Below, piece after piece: positions 1-7,264 of a stretch of DNA of 64,000 bases (its first letter is position 1; each line of letters opens with the position of its first letter). The notes under the pieces are model-generated. The model worked only from the letters and a program-made list of their open reading frames with translations. It searched no databases and had not been told where the DNA came from. This DNA is from CAZIAK01 sp964537035 (lineage in GTDB: Bacteria > Planctomycetota > B15-G4): the NCBI GenBank assembly GCA_964537035.1, contig CAZIAK010000025.1, forward strand, positions 11,546 through 75,545. Reading direction: 5' to 3'. The translations under genes were made by a program, and so were the position numbers.

Positions 1-60
1 TCAGGGTTCTATGAACGGTTGGGCCAGATCTACAGACCCGCCCGGGACGAATTCAACTGA
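1..60 (+). CDS. 3' end of an unidentified gene (partial)
   Basis: Frame 1 is open from the window edge and reads SGFYERLGQIYRPARDEFN before a TGA at 58-60. The GFYERLG stretch resembles the closing strand of GNAT acetyltransferases, but 19 residues are too few to assign a family. The gene would converge on the minus-strand gene ending at 117, which is consistent with a real gene end. It could also be a chance open frame. Confidence 0.35.
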   Translation, partial: SGFYERLGQIYRPARDEFN

Positions 61-116
61 TCGAAGAAAGCCGACGGGCGGGTGAAGGCGCGGAAGCTTG
101 GGTGCCTCGAGGTGTC

Positions 117-626
117 TTAGTGTGCGCCTTGAGAGGCGTGGCGCGCCGTTGAGAGGGCCGTGGCGGAGCGGGCTCCGTGAGGCCCCACCGCCAGGCGCAC
201 GATGCGCACCACCACGCCATCCGGGCTCGCGACGGACACCCGGATGACCATCACCATGCGAGCTGATCCGGCCGGATCCCTGGTGGGGGAGTCGTCGTCT
301 TCTGCACCGTCTCCGTCGGTGTCATCGTCGTCGCCGCCAGAGCCGCCGTTGCCACCACCGCCCAGGTCGGGGGGCAAATCCTGGCCACCGCTGTCGCCGC
401 CTTTCACCACATCGCCGGCAGGCCCGGACGACATGGCGCCTCCGCCCAGGCCCGTGGCCAGGGGATCTCGCGAGTCTGAGGGGGCTTCGGATGCGCTGGA
501 AGACGCGTCGTCAGCCACGACCGTGCCGGTACCGGACGCCGTCTGGGAATAGCCCTGGCTGGTCAGGCAGGTCAGAGCCAGGGCGGCGACCAGACCGGAG
601 AAGAGGCGGTTGAGGGGAGTGTTCAT
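117..626 (-). CDS. Secreted acidic, glycine-rich hypothetical protein
   Basis: A 169-residue protein with a clear Sec signal peptide: basic start MNTPLNRLF, hydrophobic core, cleavage probably after GYSQ near residue 28. The mature part is low complexity, with Gly/Ser runs and an acidic patch (DDDDTDGDGAEDDD, roughly residues 98-111) that could bind cations. A hydrophobic/basic segment follows (VMVIRVSVASPDGVVVRIVRL). No family is recognised. A good Shine-Dalgarno (AGGAG, about 7 nt upstream) supports the ATG at 626. It is the last gene of a three-gene operon behind an ECF-type sigma factor, 17 nt after the TPR-like gene, so it may be an envelope or matrix component controlled by that sigma factor. 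That role is inference. Confidence 0.7.
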   Translation of the reverse strand: MNTPLNRLFSGLVAALALTCLTSQGYSQTASGTGTVVADDASSSASEAPSDSRDPLATGLGGGAMSSGPAGDVVKGGDSGGQDLPPDLGGGGNGGSGGDDDDTDGDGAEDDDSPTRDPAGSARMVMVIRVSVASPDGVVVRIVRLAVGPHGARSATALSTARHASQGAH

Positions 627-643
627 GATCTGAGCTCCTGTGG

Positions 644-1498
644 TCAGGCGTCCGCGACGAGGCGGGCGATGTCTGCGTCGGTGAGTCCGACTCGTCGTGC
701 CACACGGGTGAGGTCGTGGGCGATCCAGGTTGAGATGAGTGCTCTGGGGGCGGCTCTCTGCAGCGCCATCAAGCGAGAGAGGGCCTGCTCGAAGCGCGGC
801 CGATCGCCCAGGTCAGAGGCAGATCCGATGGCGGTGAAGTGCAGGGTCTCGCGGTCGGGGTAGAGCTCGAGGGCAGACTCTGCGCAGGCCAGGGCCTCGG
901 CGCTGAGTTCTTGGCGATGCAAAGCAAAGGCCAGGTTCACGTGGGCGCAGCGCAAGACGGTTTCGTCGATGTCGTCGTCCACATCGCTGTCCGCCTGGGC
1001 GAGCAGCTTGCGCAGCAAGGGCTCGGCTCTCTCGGGCTCACCCCGCTGGCAGTGCAGCGAACCGAGCACGAGCTGTTGCCGGGGTGACTCCCCCTCGAGG
1101 GTGGCCAGCACCGCCACACACCGCTCCACATCATCGAGCACCAGGTCTTCGTCGCTGTGGTCGGGAAGCGGGCGATCGGCAGGAGACAGCGAGACCGTCT
1201 CGGAGACCCCGCGCATGGACTCAGCCATGACCTTCATGTCCCGGTTGATCTCGCCGGGGCGCCGGGGCGGAGCCTCATGGTGGGTGCGGGCAGTGAAGTC
1301 CGGGAGCACGTTCAGCCGGGCCTTGCACATCTCGTAGACCAGCTCGGCCAGCTTCTGTTGTCCCGCGCTGGCGAAGCGTTCGTACAGGCCGGAGAGCAGG
1401 CGTTCGGGGGTGCGGTCGCGACCCTCGCCTGACAGATAGGCCAGTGCGCCGGCGAGCAGCTCGCTGTCCGGGCCAGCATGGGGTTCGGGGGCGCTCAT
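644..1498 (-). CDS. TPR-like helical protein co-translated with an ECF sigma factor
   Basis: A 284-residue predicted soluble protein with no signal peptide or membrane segment. The C-terminal half (about residues 125-250) is alpha-helical with degenerate tetratricopeptide spacing, for example the segments around QQLVLGSLHCQRGEPERAEPL, VNLAFALHRQELSAEALACA and SALELYPDRETLHFTAIG. The N-terminal third is another helical region, joined by a Pro/Asp-rich linker. The ATG overlaps the sigma gene stop by 4 nt (ATGA), so translation is coupled. The position suggests a partner or regulator of the sigma factor, but the protein lacks the transmembrane and zinc features of classical anti-sigma factors. 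Function is otherwise unknown. Confidence 0.75.
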   Translation of the reverse strand: MSAPEPHAGPDSELLAGALAYLSGEGRDRTPERLLSGLYERFASAGQQKLAELVYEMCKARLNVLPDFTARTHHEAPPRRPGEINRDMKVMAESMRGVSETVSLSPADRPLPDHSDEDLVLDDVERCVAVLATLEGESPRQQLVLGSLHCQRGEPERAEPLLRKLLAQADSDVDDDIDETVLRCAHVNLAFALHRQELSAEALACAESALELYPDRETLHFTAIGSASDLGDRPRFEQALSRLMALQRAAPRALISTWIAHDLTRVARRVGLTDADIARLVADA

Positions 1499-2199
1499 GA
1501 TGCTCCTCCGCCTGTGGCCAGAATGCTGGCGACGGCTCTCGCCAGTCGCTGCCGTGCACGGCGCAAGACCGTCCCCACCTGGTTGTGGGGCAACGAGAGG
1601 GTGCTGGCCAGGTCATCGTAGGACATGTGCTGCACCTCTCGGGCCAGGAGCACCTGCCTGTCTCGTTCCTTCAGAGAATGGAAGCAGCGGGACACCACGG
1701 AGATCATCACCAGGCCCACGCGCAGGCAGGCGTCCGTGCGCTCTCGTTCGTCGACAGCCCGTGCCGGGTCGGGCGGCGTCTGCAGGGCCTGCTGGAAATG
1801 CACCATGCGTTTGCGCGAGCGGCTGAGCTGACGCACCTGGTTCAGCGCGTCGTTCTTCATGGAGGTGTAGGCGAAACCCAAGAACTTGCGCACGGGCGCC
1901 TGGGGTCGGCGCACATCGGTGAACAACTTGGTCATGAAGCCGGCTGCGAGATCTTCGGGATCGGCGGCCAGCCCGACCTTGCCCACCACCTGCCGGGCCA
2001 GCTGTCCGAGTCGTTCGTGACAGAGTTCGTAGAGCAGGGCCAGGCTCTCGACTTCGTTGTGCTCTCGAAAGCGCTGCAGCAACACACAGGCCGCTCTGTC
2101 CAGGTCGAGGTCGTTCGTCGGGTCGACGCCCTGCAGCTCGGCGCTGAGGTGCTCGTCGCCCTGCTGAACCAAGCGATCTTGGAATGCCCCTGACTCCAA
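1495..2199 (-). CDS. ECF-type RNA polymerase sigma factor
   Basis: A 234-residue sigma-70 family protein. Region 2 spans about residues 50-125: EDLAAGFMTKLFTDVRR, then FLGFAYTSMKNDALNQVRQL, matching the sigma2 helix with its conserved DxxN-type positions. Region 4 spans about residues 165-230: FHSLKERDRQVLLAREVQHMS, then a helix-turn-helix in YDDLASTLSLPHNQVGTVLRRARQRL. There is a linker of about 40 residues and no region 1 or 3, as in ECF sigmas. It heads an operon with the TPR-like gene (ATGA overlap) and the secreted acidic protein. ECF factors usually activate their own operon; no promoter motif was resolved upstream. The exact ECF group is not assignable by eye. Confidence 0.85.
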   Translation of the reverse strand: MESGAFQDRLVQQGDEHLSAELQGVDPTNDLDLDRAACVLLQRFREHNEVESLALLYELCHERLGQLARQVVGKVGLAADPEDLAAGFMTKLFTDVRRPQAPVRKFLGFAYTSMKNDALNQVRQLSRSRKRMVHFQQALQTPPDPARAVDERERTDACLRVGLVMISVVSRCFHSLKERDRQVLLAREVQHMSYDDLASTLSLPHNQVGTVLRRARQRLARAVASILATGGGAS

Positions 2200-2806
2200 C
2201 GATCGGTCTCCGTGGGATGCGCTGCTCTGGATTGCCGATGGTCACGTGTCGACTGCGGCGCCCTGGAAACGGGAGGCTCGGGAGGTTCGGGGTAGGGCCG
2301 GGCCGACGGGCTCAACATACATGGCGTTCGTCATTCGTGGAGTCTCTTCACAAGACAGCGCGTTCACGGCTCGTTGCTCGGTGCGGCCACGCTTCCATGA
2401 TCGTGGGTAGGCAGAGAGCGAGGCTGACAGAGGAGGACACCGCGCCCGCCGGGATGTGACAACCACCGCCGAAAAGAACTGCGAAAAACTTGAGCCCCGA
2501 CCGAGCCCCCGCCGAGGCCCTCGGAACCTGCCCTCTCGATCGCTTTTCTGGCCCCAGGTTGGGTGACCGGGGGCAATCCTCAGCAATCCTGCAAGCCAGG
2601 GGCTTCCTTGCTTGGCAGACGACCTCGCCGTCGGTTAGAACCCACCGGCTGCCGTCTGCTGCCCAAGAGATTGGGAGCCTGCTCGACCCCGTCCCCGTCA
2701 CCATCCCACCCCGCCTCGCCCCGGCGATGCGACCGCCCGAGCCGAGACTTGCCGGGGCGCTCGCCACCGACCGGTCGGGGCCAGTACAGGCAAGAGAGAT
2801 CAGTCC
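2200..2806. other. Intergenic region between divergent sigma-factor operon and pntA
   Basis: About 600 bases with no convincing gene. Open frames here have Arg/Ser/Pro-rich shadow composition. The region must contain the promoters of both divergent operons; only a candidate pntA promoter is proposed. Confidence 0.6.
2611..2640 (+). promoter_or_regulatory. Candidate sigma70-type promoter for pntAB
   Basis: TTGGCA at 2611-2616, an 18-nt spacer and TAGAAC at 2635-2640. The -35 matches the consensus at five of six positions and the -10 at four. Transcription would begin near 2647, leaving a leader of about 160 nt before the pntA ATG. Confidence 0.35.
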
Positions 2807-4450
2807 ATGAGAGTCGTCGTTCCGCGGGAGGTTTTTCCCGGTGAGCAGCGTGTGGCCGCCACCCCGGCCACGGTCAACCGTCTGGTGGAGATGGGCTTCG
2901 ATGTGTCCATCCAGGCCGGTGCAGGTGTGCGCGCTCGCTACCCCGATGCTGACTACGCAGCCGCCGGCGCCGAGCTGGTTGACGACGTGGAGCAGCTCTG
3001 GGCCGCCGGCGATATCGTGCTCAAGGTCAACCCACCCGGTCACCACCCGGCGCTGAACCGAGAGGAGGTCGAGCTCCTCCGCGAAGGCACCCTGCTGATC
3101 TGCTTCATCTGGCCCGCACAGAACGGGCCGCTGCTGGCCGACCTGGCCCAGCGCAAGGTGTCCTGCTACGCCATGGATCAGGTCCCCCGGGTCTCCCGGG
3201 CGCAGAAGATGGACGCGCTCAGCTCGATGTCGAACATCGTGGGCTACCGGGCGGTCATCGAAGCGGCGAACCACTTCGGGCGTTTCTTCACCGGACAGAT
3301 CACCGCTGCGGGCAAGGTCGCTCCGGCGAAGGTGCTGGTGATCGGTGCGGGCGTGGCCGGCCTGGCCGCCATCGCTGCAGCGCGCGGCCTGGGCGCCGTG
3401 GTGCGGGCCTTCGACACCCGCCTCGAAGTGAAAGAACAGATCACCAGCCTGGGCGGCGAGTTCCTCGAGCTCGAGTTCGAAGAGTCGGGCGAGGGCGCGG
3501 GCGGCTACGCCAAGGTGATGAGCGACGAGTTCCTGGAGGCCGAGCGGGAGCTGTTCCGCAACCAGGCCAAGGAGGTCGACATCGTCATCACCACGGCCCT
3601 GATCCCCGGCAAGAAGGCGCCCCTGTTGTGGGAAGCCGACATGGTGGCGGCCATGCGCCCGGGCTCGGTGGTGGTCGACCTGGCCTCGGTGCAAGGTGGC
3701 AACTGCGAGCTGACCAAGCCCGGCGAGGTGGCCGTGGTCGATGGGGTGACCATCGTGGGCCACGAAGACCTCACCAGCCGCCTGGCCACCACGGCCAGCC
3801 AGCTCTACTCGACGAACCTCTACAACCTGCTCGACGACATGGGTGGGGGCGAGTCCTTCGCCATCGACATGGACGACGAGGTGGTTCGGGGTGGCATGGT
3901 CGTCCACGAGGGCGCCGTGACCTGGCCACCGCCGCCACCGCCTGACAAGCCAGTCGCTGTCAGCGTGGGGCCCACGGAGCCGGCCGCTCCCAGCACCACG
4001 GACAGCGAGGTCCCTGCCGATATCCAGGGCACCTGGGTGGGCGCCGATCGCGAGGCTCGCATCGCCCGGCTCATCGGCCCGGTGATCGGCCTGGGCCTGG
4101 CCGTGGGCTGGGTCATGTTGCGCAACAGCAGCGCAGGCACCACGGCCAGCCAACCTCTGGTCAACTTCACCCAGCACCTCACGGTCTTCGTGCTGGCCTG
4201 CTTCGTGGGCTGGCAACTCATCTGGAACGTGACCGCAGCCTTGCACACACCGCTCATGAGCGTGACCAATGCCATCAGCGGCATCATCATCTTGGGTGGC
4301 CTGCTCGAAGGCACCAAAGACCCCATGGACGCAGCGGTGTGGCTCGGCACCATCGCCGCACTGTTCGCCATGATCAACGTGGCGGGGGGCTTCTTGGTGA
4401 GCCACCGCATGTTGCTCATGTTCCGCCGCGACACGAAGGCGGGAGCCTGA
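2807..4450 (+). CDS. pntA: NAD(P) transhydrogenase subunit alpha (proton-translocating)
   Basis: A 547-residue PntA, slightly longer than the roughly 510-residue enterobacterial protein. Domain I binds NAD(H): an N-terminal alanine-dehydrogenase-like lobe starts MRVVVPREVFPGEQRVAATP. The mobile-loop region runs DQVPRVSRAQKMDALSSM, and a Rossmann fold carries VIGAGVAGLAAIAAA (about residues 178-192). After a Pro-rich linker (VTWPPPPPPDKP, near residue 375) the C-terminus has about four membrane helices (residues 425-540), the alpha-subunit share of the proton channel. With PntB it couples hydride transfer from NADH to NADP+ to proton re-entry, supplying NADPH at the inner membrane. pntB follows after 3 nt. 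Unlike the split PntAA/PntAB form of many alphaproteobacteria, alpha is a single chain. Confidence 0.96.
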   Translation: MRVVVPREVFPGEQRVAATPATVNRLVEMGFDVSIQAGAGVRARYPDADYAAAGAELVDDVEQLWAAGDIVLKVNPPGHHPALNREEVELLREGTLLICFIWPAQNGPLLADLAQRKVSCYAMDQVPRVSRAQKMDALSSMSNIVGYRAVIEAANHFGRFFTGQITAAGKVAPAKVLVIGAGVAGLAAIAAARGLGAVVRAFDTRLEVKEQITSLGGEFLELEFEESGEGAGGYAKVMSDEFLEAERELFRNQAKEVDIVITTALIPGKKAPLLWEADMVAAMRPGSVVVDLASVQGGNCELTKPGEVAVVDGVTIVGHEDLTSRLATTASQLYSTNLYNLLDDMGGGESFAIDMDDEVVRGGMVVHEGAVTWPPPPPPDKPVAVSVGPTEPAAPSTTDSEVPADIQGTWVGADREARIARLIGPVIGLGLAVGWVMLRNSSAGTTASQPLVNFTQHLTVFVLACFVGWQLIWNVTAALHTPLMSVTNAISGIIILGGLLEGTKDPMDAAVWLGTIAALFAMINVAGGFLVSHRMLLMFRRDTKAGA

Positions 4451-4453
4451 TCG

Positions 4454-5863
4454 ATGGAAGCTGTCCTGATCACCCTGGCCTACCTGGCCGCGAGCATTCT
4501 GTTCATCTTGAGCCTCAAGGGGCTGTCCAGCCAGGAGACCGCCCGGGCGGGCAACCTCTATGGCGTGGCCGGCATGTTCGTCGCCGTGGCGGCGACCTTG
4601 ACCTCCACCGATGTGGTGTCCCTGACACCGGTCGTCATCGCATTGGCGATCGGCGCGGTGGTGGGCGTGGTCCTGGCCGTGCGCGTGCAGATGACCGCCA
4701 TGCCCGAGCTGGTAGCCCTGCTGCACAGCTTCGTGGGATTGGCCGCAGTGCTGGTGGGTTTCGCCAGCTACCTGGGGGCCGCTGACAACGGCGGGGCGGG
4801 CCACGACGAAGGCCGCCTGATTCACGAGATCGAGGTCTTCATCGCGGTGGCCATCGGAGCCCTGACTCTCACCGGTTCGGTGATGGCCTTCCTCAAGCTC
4901 AAGGGTTCCATCTCTGGCAAGTCGGTTCTTCTGCCCGCACGACACCTGTTGAACCTGGGGCTGATCGTGCTGAGCGTCTGGCTCTGCGTGGGCTTCGTGG
5001 GCGCGCCTGGAACAGACGGCCTGTGGCAGCTGATCCTGGGCGCCCTGGTTGCCGGCGTGCTGGGCGTGCACATGGTGGCGGCCATCGGCGGCGCGGACAT
5101 GCCCGTGGTGGTCTCCCTGCTCAACAGCTACTCGGGTTGGACCGCTTCGGCGGCGGGTTTCATGCTGGGCAACGACCTGCTCATCGTCACCGGCGCGTTG
5201 GTCGGTAGCAGCGGCGCGATCCTGAGCCTGATCATGTGCCGGGCCATGAACCGCTCGCTGATCAGCGTGATCGCCGGCGGCTTCGGTTCGTCCTCTGGAG
5301 CGAAGGCTGCGGCGCCCGCGGGTGACGCGGCGGCGCAAGACGTGCAGGAGATCACGGTGGCGGGGACGGTCGAGGCGCTGAAAGACGCCAAGACGGTGAT
5401 CATCGTTCCGGGCTACGGCCTGGCGGTGGCCCGGGCTCAGCACGCGGTGCGGGAGCTGACCGAGATCATGCGCAAGCGTGGCGCCAAGGTGCGCTTCGCC
5501 GTGCACCCGGTGGCGGGCCGGCTGCCGGGGCACATGAACGTGCTCCTCGCAGAGGCCAACCTGCCCTACGACATCGTGCTGGAGATGGATGAGATCAACG
5601 ATGACTTCCCCCGCACGGACATCGTGCTGGTCATCGGCGCCAACGACATCGTCAACCCGGGCGCTCAGGACGACGCCACCAGCCCCATCTACGGCATGCC
5701 CGTGCTCGAGGTCTGGAAGGCGGGTCAGGTGGTGGTCAGCAAGCGTTCCCGTGCCGCGGGATACGCTGGCGTGGACAACCCCCTGTTCTACCGGGACAAC
5801 ACCGCGATGCTCTTCGGCGACGCCCGGGACAGCATGGAGGCGGTGGTCTCCCAGTTACGGTAG
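4454..5863 (+). CDS. pntB: NAD(P) transhydrogenase subunit beta
   Basis: A 469-residue PntB of usual family length. About nine hydrophobic helices fill residues 1-270 (membrane domain II). The soluble NADP(H)-binding domain III follows after an Ala-rich linker: VPGYGLAVARAQHAVRELTE carries the fingerprint GYGLAVAxAQ, followed by VRFAVHPVAGRLPGHMNVLL, the acidic pair in EINDDFPRTDIVLVIGANDI, and the lid segment SKRSRAAGYAGVDNPLFY. It pairs with PntA to make the proton-translocating transhydrogenase. The gene starts 3 nt after pntA, so the two form one transcription unit. A long perfect inverted repeat begins 36 nt after its stop and could end or stabilise this transcript. Confidence 0.96.
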   Translation: MEAVLITLAYLAASILFILSLKGLSSQETARAGNLYGVAGMFVAVAATLTSTDVVSLTPVVIALAIGAVVGVVLAVRVQMTAMPELVALLHSFVGLAAVLVGFASYLGAADNGGAGHDEGRLIHEIEVFIAVAIGALTLTGSVMAFLKLKGSISGKSVLLPARHLLNLGLIVLSVWLCVGFVGAPGTDGLWQLILGALVAGVLGVHMVAAIGGADMPVVVSLLNSYSGWTASAAGFMLGNDLLIVTGALVGSSGAILSLIMCRAMNRSLISVIAGGFGSSSGAKAAAPAGDAAAQDVQEITVAGTVEALKDAKTVIIVPGYGLAVARAQHAVRELTEIMRKRGAKVRFAVHPVAGRLPGHMNVLLAEANLPYDIVLEMDEINDDFPRTDIVLVIGANDIVNPGAQDDATSPIYGMPVLEVWKAGQVVVSKRSRAAGYAGVDNPLFYRDNTAMLFGDARDSMEAVVSQLR

Positions 5864-5898
5864 GGGGGCGCTGCAGATCGCCTGCTCTGCGATGGTCC

Positions 5899-5999
5899 GG
5901 GCAGCCCTGTTTTTGACCAGGGGGGCCGTTCCGCTCAGACAGGGTCGGCTGCGCCTCCACACTCGCTCCAGACCCCCCTGGTCAAAAACAGGGCTGCCC
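5899..5999. repeat. Perfect 27-bp inverted repeat with 47-nt loop, downstream of pntB
   Basis: Bases 5899-5925 and 5973-5999 are exact reverse complements (27 of 27), separated by 47 nt. The arm begins GGGCAGCCCTG, has a T5/A5 core and ends in a run of six G (or C). Pairing stops at both the inner and outer ends. It lies in the 360-base gap between pntB and the next gene. It could be a very strong terminator or mRNA-stabilising hairpin for pntAB, or a MITE-like element. No U-tract follows the right arm, which argues against a simple rho-independent terminator. Confidence 0.9.
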
Positions 6000-6224
6000 T
6001 CGTCGGTGGAGAGCCGGGAGATCGTGTACTTCGGGGGCTCTTTTCTTGCCAGGCAAACGCGCTGTGGTCTGCCTTGCGATGATGGTGCGGCCACGGTCTC
6101 GGGGCAGTCAACGCCGACTGTGAGCTGATGGCTGTGGCGCCAGACCAACCCGGATTATCATGAGCTGCGAACCTATGGCAGAGACTCCTGGCGCCGACCC
6201 GTCGTTGCCCAGCAAGGAACCGTG

Positions 6225-6914
6225 ATGACATCTGCACCGCGTACCATTGTCCTCACCGGGGTGACTCGCGGGGGTGGTCGGGCCCTGGTCGATCGCTTCG
6301 TGGAGGCTGGCCACACGGTGCATGGCTGCGGACGTTCGGCCGATGCCCTCGCCGCGCTGGCTCAGCAGTACCCGGCGCCCCACAGCTTCACGGCGGTCGA
6401 TGTGGCCGACGACGGCGCCGTCTCGGCCTGGGCACGCAAGCTGTTGGCCAGCGGCGGGGTGCCTGATCTGCTGATCAACAACGCTTCGGTGATGAATCGT
6501 CAGGCGCCCTTGTGGGAGCAGTCTGCCGTCGAGTTCGAGCGCCTGATGGCCATCAACGTGAGCGGTACGGCCCACATGATCCGGGCGTTCGTACCCGCCA
6601 TGATCGAGCGGGGCAGCGGCGTCGTGGTGAACTTCAGCTCGGGCTGGGGACAGTCCACGTCGCCTCAGGTCGGCCCCTACTGCGCGAGCAAGTACGCCAT
6701 CGAAGGCCTGTCGGGAAGCTTGTCTCAAGAGCTGCCGGGTGGCCTGGGCTGCGTGGCCTTCTCGCCCGGCCTGATCGCCACGGACATGCTGCGAGCTTGC
6801 CAACCTGAGGCCGCGAAGACAGCGGAGGACCCGGCGGGCTGGTCGCGACGAGCAGCGCCGTACTTGCTGGGCTTGTCTGCTGACGACAACGGCCGCTCGC
6901 TGAGGCTCGGCTGA
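6225..6914 (+). CDS. Short-chain dehydrogenase/reductase (SDR family)
   Basis: A 229-residue classical SDR, predicted cytosolic. The N-terminal cofactor motif is TGVTRGGGRAL (TGxxxGxG-like, with a Gly run), followed by GCGRSADALAAL; the Arg after the second strand favours NADP(H). The NNAS motif, the SSGWGQS serine and YCASK (catalytic Tyr-x3-Lys) are present, so the triad is complete. SPGLIATDM matches the family PG-motif. ATG 6225 is preferred over GTG 6222 because AAGGAA ends 5 nt before it. The protein is slightly short (usual 245-260) and its C-terminus beyond residue 200 is poor in conserved features. Substrate is unknown; the neighbours give no pathway. Confidence 0.88.
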   Translation: MTSAPRTIVLTGVTRGGGRALVDRFVEAGHTVHGCGRSADALAALAQQYPAPHSFTAVDVADDGAVSAWARKLLASGGVPDLLINNASVMNRQAPLWEQSAVEFERLMAINVSGTAHMIRAFVPAMIERGSGVVVNFSSGWGQSTSPQVGPYCASKYAIEGLSGSLSQELPGGLGCVAFSPGLIATDMLRACQPEAAKTAEDPAGWSRRAAPYLLGLSADDNGRSLRLG

Positions 6915-7264
6915 GCAGGCTGCCACAGCGCGCGTCGCCCCCGTGAGATCCGCGCGCGTTCGCCAGGGGTCAGCCCCGAGCGCTGGTGCAGAGCAGGCAC
7001 TGTGAAGCTCACGGGTCGTGGAGTCCACCGATGCACTGCCTCAAGAAGCCCTCGCCTTTGACGAGGATTCAGGGCAGGGGCAGGGTGCCGGCGGCCGGGG
7101 CGAGCCCGGGACGTGGGTCTCGGAGTGGCCGGTTATTGCCGGTTCTTCCGCCCAGGGGGTTGGGAGTCGAGGCAGCAACCGCGTTCCAGCTGATGAACGC
7201 GACGTGGGCTCTTGTCGGCCCCGGCACCTCGCACCCCCTGGCACCCGTCGAGCGGAGCAAGCCC
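6915..7264. other. Non-coding interval upstream of the secreted protease
   Basis: 350 bases, GC-rich. The open frame running through it into the protease is an upstream extension without signal-peptide or family character. No clear promoter or structured RNA was recognised. Confidence 0.5.

Noticed and set aside
2348..5533. A 1061-codon open frame antisense to pntAB
   Set aside because: Arg/His/Gln-rich shadow composition, no domains, and it lies wholly opposite two certain genes; a by-product of high GC.
6986..7264. N-terminal extension of the S8 peptidase
   Set aside because: No family similarity, and it would bury the signal peptide that begins at GTG 7265 behind a good Shine-Dalgarno.
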